A stretch of DNA of 38,590 nt from CAINVV01 sp964506325 (GTDB lineage: Bacteria; Bacteroidota; Bacteroidia; Bacteroidales; Prolixibacteraceae): contig CAZDLO010000024.1 of the NCBI GenBank assembly GCA_964506325.1, forward strand, positions 1 to 38,590, in the 5' to 3' direction. Positions 1-8,027 of this stretch are shown in pieces. A model generated the notes under the pieces. That model did no database searches. It was not told where the DNA came from and worked only from the letters and a program-made list of their open reading frames with translations. A program made the position numbers and the translations under genes. Position 1 is the first letter of the stretch. The number at the start of each line of letters is the position of its first letter.

Positions 1-1
1 C

Positions 2-175
2 AAAGGCAATACCTTCGTAGTTAAATGGAAGGACAGAAGCATGGATGCAGATGCATTTGTTGTGTTCTCCCTCGACCAGCAAGGCAAATCTTCAGGGATG
101 ACGATGAAAGCCATATCACCGCTGACAGATTTCAGCTACGATTTTCATGACCTGGTCTTCCTGCGCAAAAATTAA
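2..175 (+). CDS. C-terminal end of a serine hydrolase with DUF3471-like tail (partial)
   Basis: An open frame enters from the left edge and stops with TAA at 173-175, giving 57 residues. The end of the protein reads as alternating polar and hydrophobic strands, with a W-K-D, a VVFSLDQQGK turn and a closing MKAISPLTDFSYDF segment. That pattern matches, from memory of the family, the DUF3471 domain found at the C-terminus of beta-lactamase-like (penicillin-binding) serine hydrolases in Bacteroidetes. The catalytic SxxK domain would lie outside the window, so the enzyme activity cannot be checked here. A promoter for the next gene starts about 65 bases downstream, so transcription probably ends in between, although I see no strong terminator hairpin. 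Confidence 0.55.
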   Translation, partial: KGNTFVVKWKDRSMDADAFVVFSLDQQGKSSGMTMKAISPLTDFSYDFHDLVFLRKN

Positions 176-240
176 TCTGCCGCATAACAGGCAGAATCTT
201 GAGAAGGAATGTTTTCTCACCGGACCTTGGCCGGTTACCG

Positions 241-270
241 TTGAAAATCTGGACTAATAAGGTAACTTTG
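241..270 (+). promoter_or_regulatory. Bacteroidetes-type promoter for gtrA-like gene
   Basis: TTG at 241-243 and TAACTTTG at 263-270 are separated by 19 bases. This matches the Bacteroidetes -33/-7 consensus (TTG, N19-21, TAnnTTTG). Transcription should start near 277, which rules against a TTG start codon at 279 for the following gene. Confidence 0.6.
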
Positions 271-335
271 CAGCCGGATTGAGAAACTCCGGCAAAGATT
301 CCCCGAACCTGTACATCATTAATGCATTATTCGAA

Positions 336-725
336 GTGACCATTGATAAGTTATTCCTTCTGAAATTCATGAAATTCTGTGCCGTTGGGTTTTCAGGAAT
401 GATCATCGATTTCGGAACAACCTGGCTGTTAAAGGAGAAAGTCAGGATCAACAAATACGCTGCCAATTCTGCGGGATTTATCCTGGCGGCCACTTCCAAC
501 TATTGGCTGAACCGTTTCTGGACATTTCACAGCGAAAACCGGCATGTCGCAACAGAGTATTTTTCATTTATGGTAATTTCGGTGGCTGGATTAGCAATCA
601 ACAACCTGGTGATTTTTTTGGTTCACGGTAAAATGAAAAAGAATTTTTATGTTGCCAAATTCGTGGCGGTAGGGGTGGTGACGATCTGGAATTTTACTTT
701 GAATTACCTGTATACATTCAGGTGA
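336..725 (+). CDS. GtrA family membrane protein
   Basis: This is a small integral membrane protein of the GtrA family, thought to move polyprenyl-linked sugars across the inner membrane or to help glycosyltransferases that modify the cell surface. It has four hydrophobic segments. The family pattern is visible as KFCAVGFSGMIIDFG in the first helix, NKYAANSAGF before the second, NYWLNRFWTF after it, and a final WNFTLNYLYTFR. The frame is open from a TTG at 279, but a promoter predicted to start transcription near 277 makes that start unlikely. I take the in-frame GTG at 336 (129 residues); ATG 369 is the alternative but would cut into the first helix. No glycosyltransferase partner is seen beside it. 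Confidence 0.85.
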   Translation: MTIDKLFLLKFMKFCAVGFSGMIIDFGTTWLLKEKVRINKYAANSAGFILAATSNYWLNRFWTFHSENRHVATEYFSFMVISVAGLAINNLVIFLVHGKMKKNFYVAKFVAVGVVTIWNFTLNYLYTFR

Positions 726-796
726 CCAGGATAGAACGCAATAATACATTACCAGGATGGTAAGAGCCGGAAAAATTGCCTTTACATACAGGAGTA

Positions 797-967
797 ATGG
801 CTCCTGTTGATTCCCTGCAAATTGAAAGAAACGGTAAAACTGTGAAAAACCTTTTCGTCTATCAATTGGTGAACTCTGAAGAATTGAGGAGCAGCTTTTT
901 ACCTGCCGCGGCCGATCCGTACAGAGATACACGCGGAGTATCTGAATTTGAGATGGTAAAATTCTAA
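797..967 (+). other. Possible small ORF or gene remnant before the permease
   Basis: A 56-codon frame starts at ATG 797, with AGGAG just two bases upstream, and ends 12 bases before the permease gene. The product is polar, with no membrane segment and no motif I recognise. A run ending ADPYRDTRGVSEFEMVKF has ordinary codon use, so it might be the worn 3' end of a sugar-metabolism gene once paired with the permease. That is only a guess, and it may not be a gene at all. Confidence 0.2.
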
Positions 968-979
968 AACTTTGAATTT

Positions 980-2305
980 ATGATGGTTATTTTTGGAATT
1001 CTTGTTGGGTTGGTGTTCATTGTGGTTGGTACATCCATCCTGAAGTACAATACTTTTCTCACCATATTCCTGGTGTCCCTGGTGCTTGCCATGGTTTTTC
1101 TTCCGCTGCAGGAGGTTGTTCCCACCCTGTTGACAGGGTTCGGCAATACCATGAAATCAATCGGATTAATCATAATATTTGGCATCATCCTCGGACTTGT
1201 GCTCAACAAAACAAAGGCAACCAAAAGTATTGCCTATGCAATTTTGAGACTTACCGGTAAGAAGAACGCCGGAATAGCCATTCATACAACAGGGTTTGTA
1301 ACAGGGATCCCCATTTTTTGTGATTCCGGCTTTATTGTATTGCAGGGAATCAACCGGTCACTGATTGAGACCACGGGAAAACCGATGATATTCATGGCCT
1401 CTGTTCTTGCGGCAGGATTGTACTCCGTTCATTGTCTTATACCCCCGCATCCGGGGGCTATGGCGGCTGCAGGAACAATGTCGGTCAACGTCGGGCAGTT
1501 GATTTTAATTGGTATTCCTGTCGCTCTTGTATCCGGTTTGTTTGGTTTTCTATGGATCAAATTCCTGACCAGGCATGAAAGCGGAGTTAAACAGGTTTCT
1601 CCTGAAACCCTTGACAGGATTGAAGAAGACGAACTCTTGCCCTCCCCGTTCAGATCTTTGCTGCCAATAGTCGTGCCTGTTTTGTTATTGTCAGGAAAGT
1701 CGGTTTTTCAACTGGTGCTGCCCGATGCACACAGCACAGTTCTGAGGATCCTCTCCTTTTTGGGTGAGCCGGTTATCGCTTTGATCATTGGCATCCTGTT
1801 TGCAGTTTCATTGTTCCGCAAGATTGATGCCAAGGTGTTGAATGAACTGTTTGACCAGTCTATCGAAAAAGCAGGGGCGATACTTGCCATCATCGCTGCA
1901 GGCGGAATTTTCGGGGCAGTCATCAGGGCAACCGGTATCGGGGAGATTGCAGGCAACTACCTTGCATCCACCGGAATGGGCCTTCTTGTCCCTTTCCTGA
2001 TTGCGGCATTTCTGAAGACAGCACAGGGATCTTCCACAGTTTCGATTATGACCACTGCATCTATCATCGCACCGATGGTGACGGCACTAGATTTCAATAC
2101 GGGCAACAGGATGGTACTGGCGACACTGGCCATGGGGGCCGGATCCATGATCCTGTCACATTCCAATGATGCGTACTTCTGGGTGGTAACCAAATTCTCC
2201 GATCTTGAGATAAAATCAACGCTGCGGGTGTGGACCACCACTACTGCTGTGATGGGAATCTTTGCTTTTGCTGCCATCTGGATACTGTCGCTCTTCCTTG
2301 AATAG
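980..2305 (+). CDS. GntP family permease (gluconate/organic acid transporter)
   Basis: The product is a 441-residue, almost entirely hydrophobic inner-membrane protein of the GntP family, secondary proton symporters for gluconate and related sugar acids or hydroxy acids. About 12-14 membrane segments can be counted. Family marks include a glycine-rich first helix, GIPIFCDSGFIVL near residue 110, HCLIPPHPGAMAAAG around 150 (the conserved PPHPG loop), QGSSTVSIMTTASI around 350, and SHSNDAYFWVV near the end. Length is normal for the family. ATG 980 is followed by another ATG at 983, and either could start it. No kinase or dehydratase gene for a sugar acid lies next to it, so the substrate is open; gluconate, glycerate and other acids are all possible. 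Confidence 0.9.
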   Translation: MMVIFGILVGLVFIVVGTSILKYNTFLTIFLVSLVLAMVFLPLQEVVPTLLTGFGNTMKSIGLIIIFGIILGLVLNKTKATKSIAYAILRLTGKKNAGIAIHTTGFVTGIPIFCDSGFIVLQGINRSLIETTGKPMIFMASVLAAGLYSVHCLIPPHPGAMAAAGTMSVNVGQLILIGIPVALVSGLFGFLWIKFLTRHESGVKQVSPETLDRIEEDELLPSPFRSLLPIVVPVLLLSGKSVFQLVLPDAHSTVLRILSFLGEPVIALIIGILFAVSLFRKIDAKVLNELFDQSIEKAGAILAIIAAGGIFGAVIRATGIGEIAGNYLASTGMGLLVPFLIAAFLKTAQGSSTVSIMTTASIIAPMVTALDFNTGNRMVLATLAMGAGSMILSHSNDAYFWVVTKFSDLEIKSTLRVWTTTTAVMGIFAFAAIWILSLFLE

Positions 2306-2379
2306 CAACAAATCCCGGGTGCTGCGGAACATTGGTTTTCACATCCGGTACAGTTGTTTGCATGCACGCTCATCCTTCA

Positions 2380-2423
2380 GGCAGATAGCCGTATTGAATT
2401 GCTCAAACCAGGGAGTATCTGCC
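2380..2423. repeat. Inverted repeat in the convergent gap
   Basis: GGCAGATA (2380-2387) is matched exactly by its complement TATCTGCC (2416-2423) across a 28-base loop. It lies between the convergent ends of the permease gene and the repressor gene, so it could form part of a bidirectional terminator, but there is no T-run. Confidence 0.3.
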
Positions 2424-2463
2424 GGGGCCCCAATTAATTGCAGTCATTTTTGCAAACGGAGGT

Positions 2464-3270
2464 TCAAGAGGGTCTCATCCGGTGTTTCAGTTCAGCCAGC
2501 TCCTGCCTTATATCAGCAAGGCTGCTGAAAATCTGCTGATTGTCGGAAGGTTCGGGTATTTCATCGGTTAAATACAGCACAAATTTCCAGACTTCCCTTA
2601 TTTCGTTGACAGACAGGCTGTAAGGAGTGTATTCAGTGTTTAGTGAAATCATTCTGAGGCTGCCCTTTTCTGCCAGTTCGTTTTTAACCTTCTTAATCAC
2701 GATTCCTTCATTCAGGGTCAGGACGATATACACCTGGTCATTCTTTACTGAATTCAGGTCCTGTACATATTCACCCACCACCCAGCTCTTGTCCAGAATC
2801 GGAAGCATCGAATCGCCCGAGACCTGGAATGCACGGTATTTTTTGTCCGTTTTTAATATAGGCAGCTGAAAGGCGGGTAACCCGGAAATATATTCAGGAT
2901 CAAAATAACCGGTGGTGTAACCTGCTTTTGCTTTGATGGAGACAATCTCGATGTTCTCCCTGTTTCCTGAATCGACCGTTGTTGCCAGTACCCTCACTTC
3001 ATTCCCCTTCACAAAAACATCGGAGCCATGCTCGATTACGTACATCTGGCTCTCACGGAGCGCTGAGAGGTTGATGCGGAGCAAGGTGTCAACAGAAATG
3101 TGAAAGAGGTCAGACAGGCTGATCAGGACATTCACCGGAGGGACCGTACTGCCATTCTCATAGTTGTTGATACTGGATCTTTTTGTGCCCAGGGTCTCAG
3201 CCAGGTCGGCCTGGGTCAGCATTCTCCTTTTTCTTAAAAATTTTATGTTTTCAGAGAGAAACATATCCAA
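2464..3270 (-). CDS. XRE-family S24 (LexA/UmuD-type) self-cleaving repressor
   Basis: The 268-residue protein has an N-terminal HTH_XRE domain (about residues 4-64) and a C-terminal S24 peptidase domain (about 110-215). The self-cleavage machinery is visible: an Ala116-Gly117 scissile bond in KAGY, nucleophile Ser154 in SGDSMLP, and general base Lys193 in IVIKKV. The tail after residue 230 is polar and may be a coiled coil. Family knowledge says such proteins repress damage genes until RecA filaments trigger autocleavage. It differs from classical LexA in using a phage-repressor-like XRE head. It is divergent from dinB and the DnaE gene across 121 bp, which strongly suggests it represses them and itself. 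ATG 3270 is followed by a second Met at codon 3, an alternative start. Confidence 0.85.
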   Translation of the reverse strand: MDMFLSENIKFLRKRRMLTQADLAETLGTKRSSINNYENGSTVPPVNVLISLSDLFHISVDTLLRINLSALRESQMYVIEHGSDVFVKGNEVRVLATTVDSGNRENIEIVSIKAKAGYTTGYFDPEYISGLPAFQLPILKTDKKYRAFQVSGDSMLPILDKSWVVGEYVQDLNSVKNDQVYIVLTLNEGIVIKKVKNELAEKGSLRMISLNTEYTPYSLSVNEIREVWKFVLYLTDEIPEPSDNQQIFSSLADIRQELAELKHRMRPS

Positions 3271-3271
3271 T

Positions 3272-3323
3272 TAGTTAAAAAATAGTTTATATTGTAGTCA
3301 TGCAAATGATTAGATAATAGTCA
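3272..3323. promoter_or_regulatory. Candidate operator array of phased TAGT repeats
   Basis: TAGTTA (3272), TAGTTT (3283), TAGTCA (3295) and TAGTCA (3318) lie on one strand at steps of 11, 12 and 23 bases, that is about one or two helical turns. The copy at 3295-3300 also forms a near-perfect dyad with TGATTA at 3307-3312 (six-base spacer). The last copy overlaps the -7 element of the repressor promoter. Binding by the adjacent S24 repressor is inferred, not shown. Confidence 0.5.
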
Positions 3324-3351
3324 AAAGTAATATTTTTTTTGATCGGAGCAA
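3322..3351 (-). promoter_or_regulatory. Promoter of the S24 repressor gene
   Basis: On the minus strand, TTG (complement of 3349-3351) is followed by 19 bases and then TACTTTTG (complement of 3322-3329). This is an exact fit to the Bacteroidetes -33/-7 pattern. The predicted start, about seven bases on, falls just before the TAGTCA dyad, as expected for an autoregulated gene. Confidence 0.6.
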
Positions 3352-3391
3352 AATAAATGAAAGATTTTTAAGCATACCCGGAGATAAGAAG

Positions 3392-4549
3392 ATGCAGATA
3401 CAGGACAGGACAATATTACACATGGATCTCGATACTTTTTTTGTTTCGGTGGAGAGACTGCTTGATTCGGATCTGAATGGCAAGCCTGTTATTATTGGCG
3501 GATTGTCTGACCGGGGGGTAGTGGCCGGTTGCAGTTATGAAGCAAGGATGTACGGAGTGCATTCTGCCATGCCGATGAAAATGGCAAGGAATTTATGCCG
3601 TGAAGCGGTAGTAATCCGCGGAGATATGGATTCCTATACCAAATATTCAAAACTGGTTACAGATGTGATAGCGGATAAATCCCCTGTATACGAAAAGGCC
3701 TCCATCGACGAACACTACATTGATATTACCGGTATGGACCGGTACTGGGGGTCTCTCAAATGGTCGCACGAACTGCGCCAGACCATTATCCGCGAGACCG
3801 GGCTGCCAATCTCCTTCGGTTTATCTGTCAATAAAACAGTCAGCAAGATTGCTACAGGGGAGGCAAAACCCAACGGGGAAAAGGAGGTAGGCAAAGAAAA
3901 TGTCCAGCCATTCCTGAACCCGTTGTCTATCCGGAAAATCCCGATGGTCGGGACAAAGACTTACCAGTTGCTCAGATCGATGGGGGTGTCTACGATACAG
4001 ACCCTGAGTTCTGTCCCGGTGGAGATGGTGCAGAGCGTTCTCGGCAAAAACGGCATTGAAATATGGAGAAGGGCGCATGGCATTGACTTTGCGCCTGTCG
4101 TACCCTACAGTGAGGAGAAATCCATAAGCAAGGAGAAAACTTTCGAGACCGACACCATTGATGTGGCGATGCTCGACCAGCTGATGATATCCATGACCGA
4201 GAAGCTGTGTTTCAAACTGCGAAAGCATGAAAAACTGGCTTCGGTTGTTACGGTAAAGATCCGTTATGCCAATTATGATACGCATTCACTGCAGAAAAAG
4301 ATAGAATACACCTCGTTTGATCATGTACTGATCAGTACTGTCAGGGACTTGTTCAGGAGGCTTTATGAACGCCGGATGCTGATCCGCCTGGTAGGGGTAA
4401 AGCTTGGCGGACTGATTCACGGAGTTCAGCAGCTGAACCTGTTTGACAACAATGAGAAGCAGGTCAGGCTGTATCTGTCGATGGATAAGATCCGGCTTCA
4501 TTATGGTGCGGGAGCCATAAGACGAGCTTCCGGAATGTTCAGTAAATAA
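3392..4549 (+). CDS. dinB: Y-family DNA polymerase IV
   Basis: This 385-residue Y-family polymerase copies past damaged bases and lacks proofreading. The catalytic carboxylates are present: Asp12 in MDLDTFF, and Asp106-Glu107 in SIDEHYID (SIDEAY is the usual form). A helix-hairpin-helix region follows at about 180-240, then the little-finger domain at about 250-345. Near the C-terminus QLNLF (347-351) is a classic sliding-clamp binding motif. Because the acidic residues are intact, this is an active DinB-type enzyme rather than the inactive ImuB found in proteobacterial mutasomes. It begins 121 bp from the divergent S24 repressor and is followed after 10 bp by a DnaE-type polymerase, so the two polymerases are almost certainly co-transcribed and damage-controlled. 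Confidence 0.93.
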   Translation: MQIQDRTILHMDLDTFFVSVERLLDSDLNGKPVIIGGLSDRGVVAGCSYEARMYGVHSAMPMKMARNLCREAVVIRGDMDSYTKYSKLVTDVIADKSPVYEKASIDEHYIDITGMDRYWGSLKWSHELRQTIIRETGLPISFGLSVNKTVSKIATGEAKPNGEKEVGKENVQPFLNPLSIRKIPMVGTKTYQLLRSMGVSTIQTLSSVPVEMVQSVLGKNGIEIWRRAHGIDFAPVVPYSEEKSISKEKTFETDTIDVAMLDQLMISMTEKLCFKLRKHEKLASVVTVKIRYANYDTHSLQKKIEYTSFDHVLISTVRDLFRRLYERRMLIRLVGVKLGGLIHGVQQLNLFDNNEKQVRLYLSMDKIRLHYGAGAIRRASGMFSK

Positions 4550-4559
4550 GTTCAGAACC

Positions 4560-7499
4560 ATGTACCTCAACACCCACAGTTTTTTCAGCCTGAGATATGG
4601 CACCATGGACATAGACCAGCTCCTTGACCAGGCCGTTGTAAATGGAATACCTGTCCTGGCACTTACAGACATCAATACTTCAATGGGTATTCCTGAATTT
4701 ATCCGGAAGGCCAAAGAGCGGAAGATCCGGCCTGTAGCCGGTATAGAGTTCCGAAATGAAGATGAACTTGTATTCATCGGCGTGGCAAAAAACCGGGAAG
4801 GGTTGAGGGAATTGAATGAGTACCTGACCTGGCATAACATGAAAAAGCTGGATTTTGACCTGGAGGGATGGGATTTCAGGAATGTGTTTGTAGTCTATCC
4901 TTTCGGGAAAGTTCAGGGTTCAGACCTGAGGGACTTTGAATTCACAGGTGTGCGTGCTCACCAGGTCAACAAACTTGTCACATCAGATTATCTGAATTAT
5001 CCCGACCGGCTGGTCATATGGCATCCTGTTACCTTCCGGGACGACCAGTCGCTGCTGGTGCATAAGTGCCTCAGGGCAATAGAACACAATACACTGCTGA
5101 GCAAACTTCAGCCACACCAGTTTGCCGACAACGATCAGATGATGGCAGCTCCATGGAAGCTGAGGGAAATTTTCGGAAACTATCCTGAAATTATTGAAAA
5201 TACGGAATGGCTGCTGGATCAGTGCTCCATAGACCTGGAATTCAGGGTAAGCAAGAACAAGAAAACTTACAGCAAGACCAGGGAGGATGACAGGCTACTC
5301 CTGGAAAAGCTTGCCAATGACGGGATGATTTACCGTTACGGTAAGAACAACCAGGTTGCAAGGCAGAGAATCAGTCATGAATTGGGAATAATTGACAAGC
5401 TGGGATTTTCCTCCTATTTTTTAATTGCTTGGGATGTTGTTCATTACAGTATGTCCAGGGGATTTTACCATGTCGGGCGCGGAAGCGGGGCCAACAGCAT
5501 TGTTGCTTACTGCCTGAGGATAACCGATGTCGATCCCATCAAGCTTGACCTTTATTTTGAGCGCTTTCTCAATCCCAAAAGGACCAGTCCGCCTGATTTC
5601 GACATTGATTTCTCCTGGAAAGACCGTGACCAGGTGCAGGACTATATATTTAAGCGGTATGGAAGGAATCATGTCGCCCTGCTTGGGGCTACGTCAACGT
5701 TCAGGGACAAGTCAACCTACCGGGAGTTGGGGAAGGTCTTTGGGCTGCCAAAGGAAGAGATAGACCTGCTGGTAAATGACCCGGAAAATAATTACAACAA
5801 TTATGAAACAGCCAGGCAGATAAAAAAACTGGGAAAGGAGATCAGTGATTTTCCCAACATGCGGACAATCCACGCCGGTGGAATGCTTGTCACAGATGAG
5901 CCAATCACCTATTATGCAGCACTGGATCTGCCACCCAAAGGATTCCCTACTACGCAGTGGGACATGTATATTGCTGAAGAGATGGGGTTTGAGAAGCTGG
6001 ATATTCTTAGTCAGCGTGGCATCGGGCATATCCGGGAAGCTGTTGAAATCATTGTTGAAAATGGGGGGAAAGAGATCGACGTGCACCAGGTTGAGAGGTT
6101 TTTTTCAGATGAGAAGGTAAAGCAGCAATTGAAAAACGGGGAAACCATAGGTTGTTTTTACATCGAAAGTCCTGCTATGCGCGGATTGCTGAAGAAATTG
6201 CGGTGTGACAATTATATCAGCCTGGTGGCGGCCAGTTCCATCATCCGGCCGGGGGTTGCCAAATCAGGGATGATGCGGGAATATATCAGGAGGTTCCATC
6301 ATCCGGATGATTTCGACTACCTCCACCCGGTGATGAAGGAACAACTGGGCGAAACGTATGGTGTCATGGTTTACCAGGAGGATGTGATCAAAGTGGCGCA
6401 TCATTTTGCCGGACTTGACCTTGCCGAAGCGGATGTGCTCAGGCGCGCCATGTCAGGGAAGTACCGCTCATTCAGGGAGTTTCAGCTGATAAAGGAGAAA
6501 TTTTTTTCAAACTGCAGGGAGTTGGGGCACGCTGAAGAGATTGCACAGGAGGTATGGCGGCAGATAGAATCCTTCGCAGGGTATTCATTTTCGAAAGCCC
6601 ACTCGGCTTCCTATGCGGTCGAGAGTTTCCAGAGTCTCTACCTGAAAGCGCATCACCCATTGGAATTCATGGTTGCCGTTATCAACAATTTCGGTGGGTT
6701 TTATCATACCTGGGTCTATTTTAATGAAGCGCAAAGGCAGGGCGCAGTTATTGAGTTGCCCTGCATCAACAGGAGTCTTCTCCATACCCGGATTGTTGGC
6801 AAAACAATATTCATTGGATTCATACATGTTCAGAACATGGAGACAGTAACCATCGATTTAATCCTGGGTGAACGCAAATGCCACGGTCCGTACCGGTCTG
6901 TCAGTGAGTTTATTGACCGCGTTCCAATTGGCAGGGAGCAATTGATCATACTCATTCGCCTTGGTGCTTTCCGTACCCTTGAGGAGAATAAATGTTCCCT
7001 CTTGTGGGAATCCCAGTTGTATCTTAAGAAGGCGCCTGTCCAGGTTCAGTCAGCTTCCATGTTCCCGGTACAGCAAAGGACTTTTGAAATGCCCGTACTT
7101 GAATATTCTCCCATTGAGGATGCATATGATGAAATTGAATTGCTGGGCTTCCCGGTTTCCATCAGTCTCTTTGATATGCTTCAGTCCGGGTTCAGGGGAG
7201 AGATTCAGGCAGTGGACCTTTTACGGTGCCTGGGCCGGAAGGTGAGGATGGTTGGAAGGTTGGTCACTCTCAAGTATGTCAGGACCTCTAAAAATGAGAT
7301 GATGCATTTTGGCACTTTCATCGATGCTGCGGGAAACTTCTTTGATTCAGTACATTTCCCGGATTCGCTGAAGAATTATCCGTTCAAAGGATCCGGGATC
7401 TATCTGATCCTGGGGAAGGTCGTCGAAGAATTTGGATTTCCTTCACTCGAAGTTGAAAAAATGGCCAAACTTCCCTATAAACCAAATCCCAAAGCCTGA
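4560..7499 (+). CDS. dnaE: DNA polymerase III alpha subunit, DnaE family (probable error-prone second copy)
   Basis: This C-family polymerase of 979 residues is shorter than a typical replicative alpha subunit (about 1160) and close to error-prone DnaE2 types. Domains in order: PHP (1-70, and parts further on), polymerase palm with PDFDIDF holding Asp348 and Asp350, the third Asp481 in EKLDILSQRG, a helix-hairpin-helix region (about 770-810) and an OB-fold-like C-terminus (about 890-970). The PHP metal site is degenerate: the usual H-x-H opening reads LNTHSFFS, and the TDHD motif reads TDIN. PHP-based proofreading is therefore unlikely. It follows dinB by 10 bp and shares its repressor, so it is best read as the damage-induced partner polymerase. 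No imuA-like gene is present here. Confidence 0.9.
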   Translation: MYLNTHSFFSLRYGTMDIDQLLDQAVVNGIPVLALTDINTSMGIPEFIRKAKERKIRPVAGIEFRNEDELVFIGVAKNREGLRELNEYLTWHNMKKLDFDLEGWDFRNVFVVYPFGKVQGSDLRDFEFTGVRAHQVNKLVTSDYLNYPDRLVIWHPVTFRDDQSLLVHKCLRAIEHNTLLSKLQPHQFADNDQMMAAPWKLREIFGNYPEIIENTEWLLDQCSIDLEFRVSKNKKTYSKTREDDRLLLEKLANDGMIYRYGKNNQVARQRISHELGIIDKLGFSSYFLIAWDVVHYSMSRGFYHVGRGSGANSIVAYCLRITDVDPIKLDLYFERFLNPKRTSPPDFDIDFSWKDRDQVQDYIFKRYGRNHVALLGATSTFRDKSTYRELGKVFGLPKEEIDLLVNDPENNYNNYETARQIKKLGKEISDFPNMRTIHAGGMLVTDEPITYYAALDLPPKGFPTTQWDMYIAEEMGFEKLDILSQRGIGHIREAVEIIVENGGKEIDVHQVERFFSDEKVKQQLKNGETIGCFYIESPAMRGLLKKLRCDNYISLVAASSIIRPGVAKSGMMREYIRRFHHPDDFDYLHPVMKEQLGETYGVMVYQEDVIKVAHHFAGLDLAEADVLRRAMSGKYRSFREFQLIKEKFFSNCRELGHAEEIAQEVWRQIESFAGYSFSKAHSASYAVESFQSLYLKAHHPLEFMVAVINNFGGFYHTWVYFNEAQRQGAVIELPCINRSLLHTRIVGKTIFIGFIHVQNMETVTIDLILGERKCHGPYRSVSEFIDRVPIGREQLIILIRLGAFRTLEENKCSLLWESQLYLKKAPVQVQSASMFPVQQRTFEMPVLEYSPIEDAYDEIELLGFPVSISLFDMLQSGFRGEIQAVDLLRCLGRKVRMVGRLVTLKYVRTSKNEMMHFGTFIDAAGNFFDSVHFPDSLKNYPFKGSGIYLILGKVVEEFGFPSLEVEKMAKLPYKPNPKA

Positions 7500-8027
7500 C
7501 CTGAAAGGGTCCCATGGCAGGCCGGAATCTGTGCCTGGATATTATTTTCATTTCGTATGGTGAAAGGATGGTCAGGTCAATTTCAATTGTGTACATTTGT
7601 GATTAATGAGCGGAAAAATTGAAAAGTAAGGAAACATAAAATGTCACAATTTGCAATCTTTTGACCTCCCCCAGCCCCTCCAATTGAGGTGGGAAAGCCC
7701 TGGTGTTGATATGAACGCAAATCTAAATTCTCCCCCTCGGGGAGAATTAGCGGGGGTCAAATTCGTAAAAAAGGTGAAATAAATCATATCCATTTACTTA
7801 ATTGACTTAAACGCTTTGCTCTTCCTGAACTTTCATGTAAATTAGCATCAAATCAGAAATTGTTCTGAATTTAAGGCATTACAGACCATAAAAGTAAATT
7901 CCAGTAGTTGTACCGGTTTTTTCGCCGGAGGGTTCAATCAATCAGGCGTTGGATACAATTTAGTACAACTGGGGCAATACTTATTTTGAAGGAGAGGAAC
8001 TTTGACCCTAAATATTTGACCGGTTTT
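7500..8027. other. Intergenic region with hairpin-rich repeat
   Basis: No convincing gene lies here. The region is AT-rich except for the repeat at 7660-7762. A lone TACATTTG (7592-7599) resembles a -7 element but has no TTG at the right distance. A GGAGAGG run lies about 30 bases before the chosen start of the next gene. Confidence 0.5.
7660..7762. repeat. Hairpin-rich intergenic repeat, copy 1
   Basis: The element opens with TTTGACCTCCCCCAGC and closes with AGCGGGGGTCAAA, an imperfect terminal inverted repeat. Inside is a perfect 10-bp hairpin, AATTCTCCCC (7726-7735) and GGGGAGAATT (7739-7748), with a three-base loop, plus a weaker CCTC/GAGG stem at its left. A related element lies at 36626-36722. 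GC content is well above the flanks. It codes for nothing visible and resembles the palindromic dispersed repeats common between Bacteroidetes genes. Confidence 0.6.

Noticed and set aside
7908..8027. 40-codon N-terminal extension of the PAS kinase
   Set aside because: Starts at TTG, basic and Arg-rich residues unlike the rest, no membrane segment; ATG 8028 is a better start.
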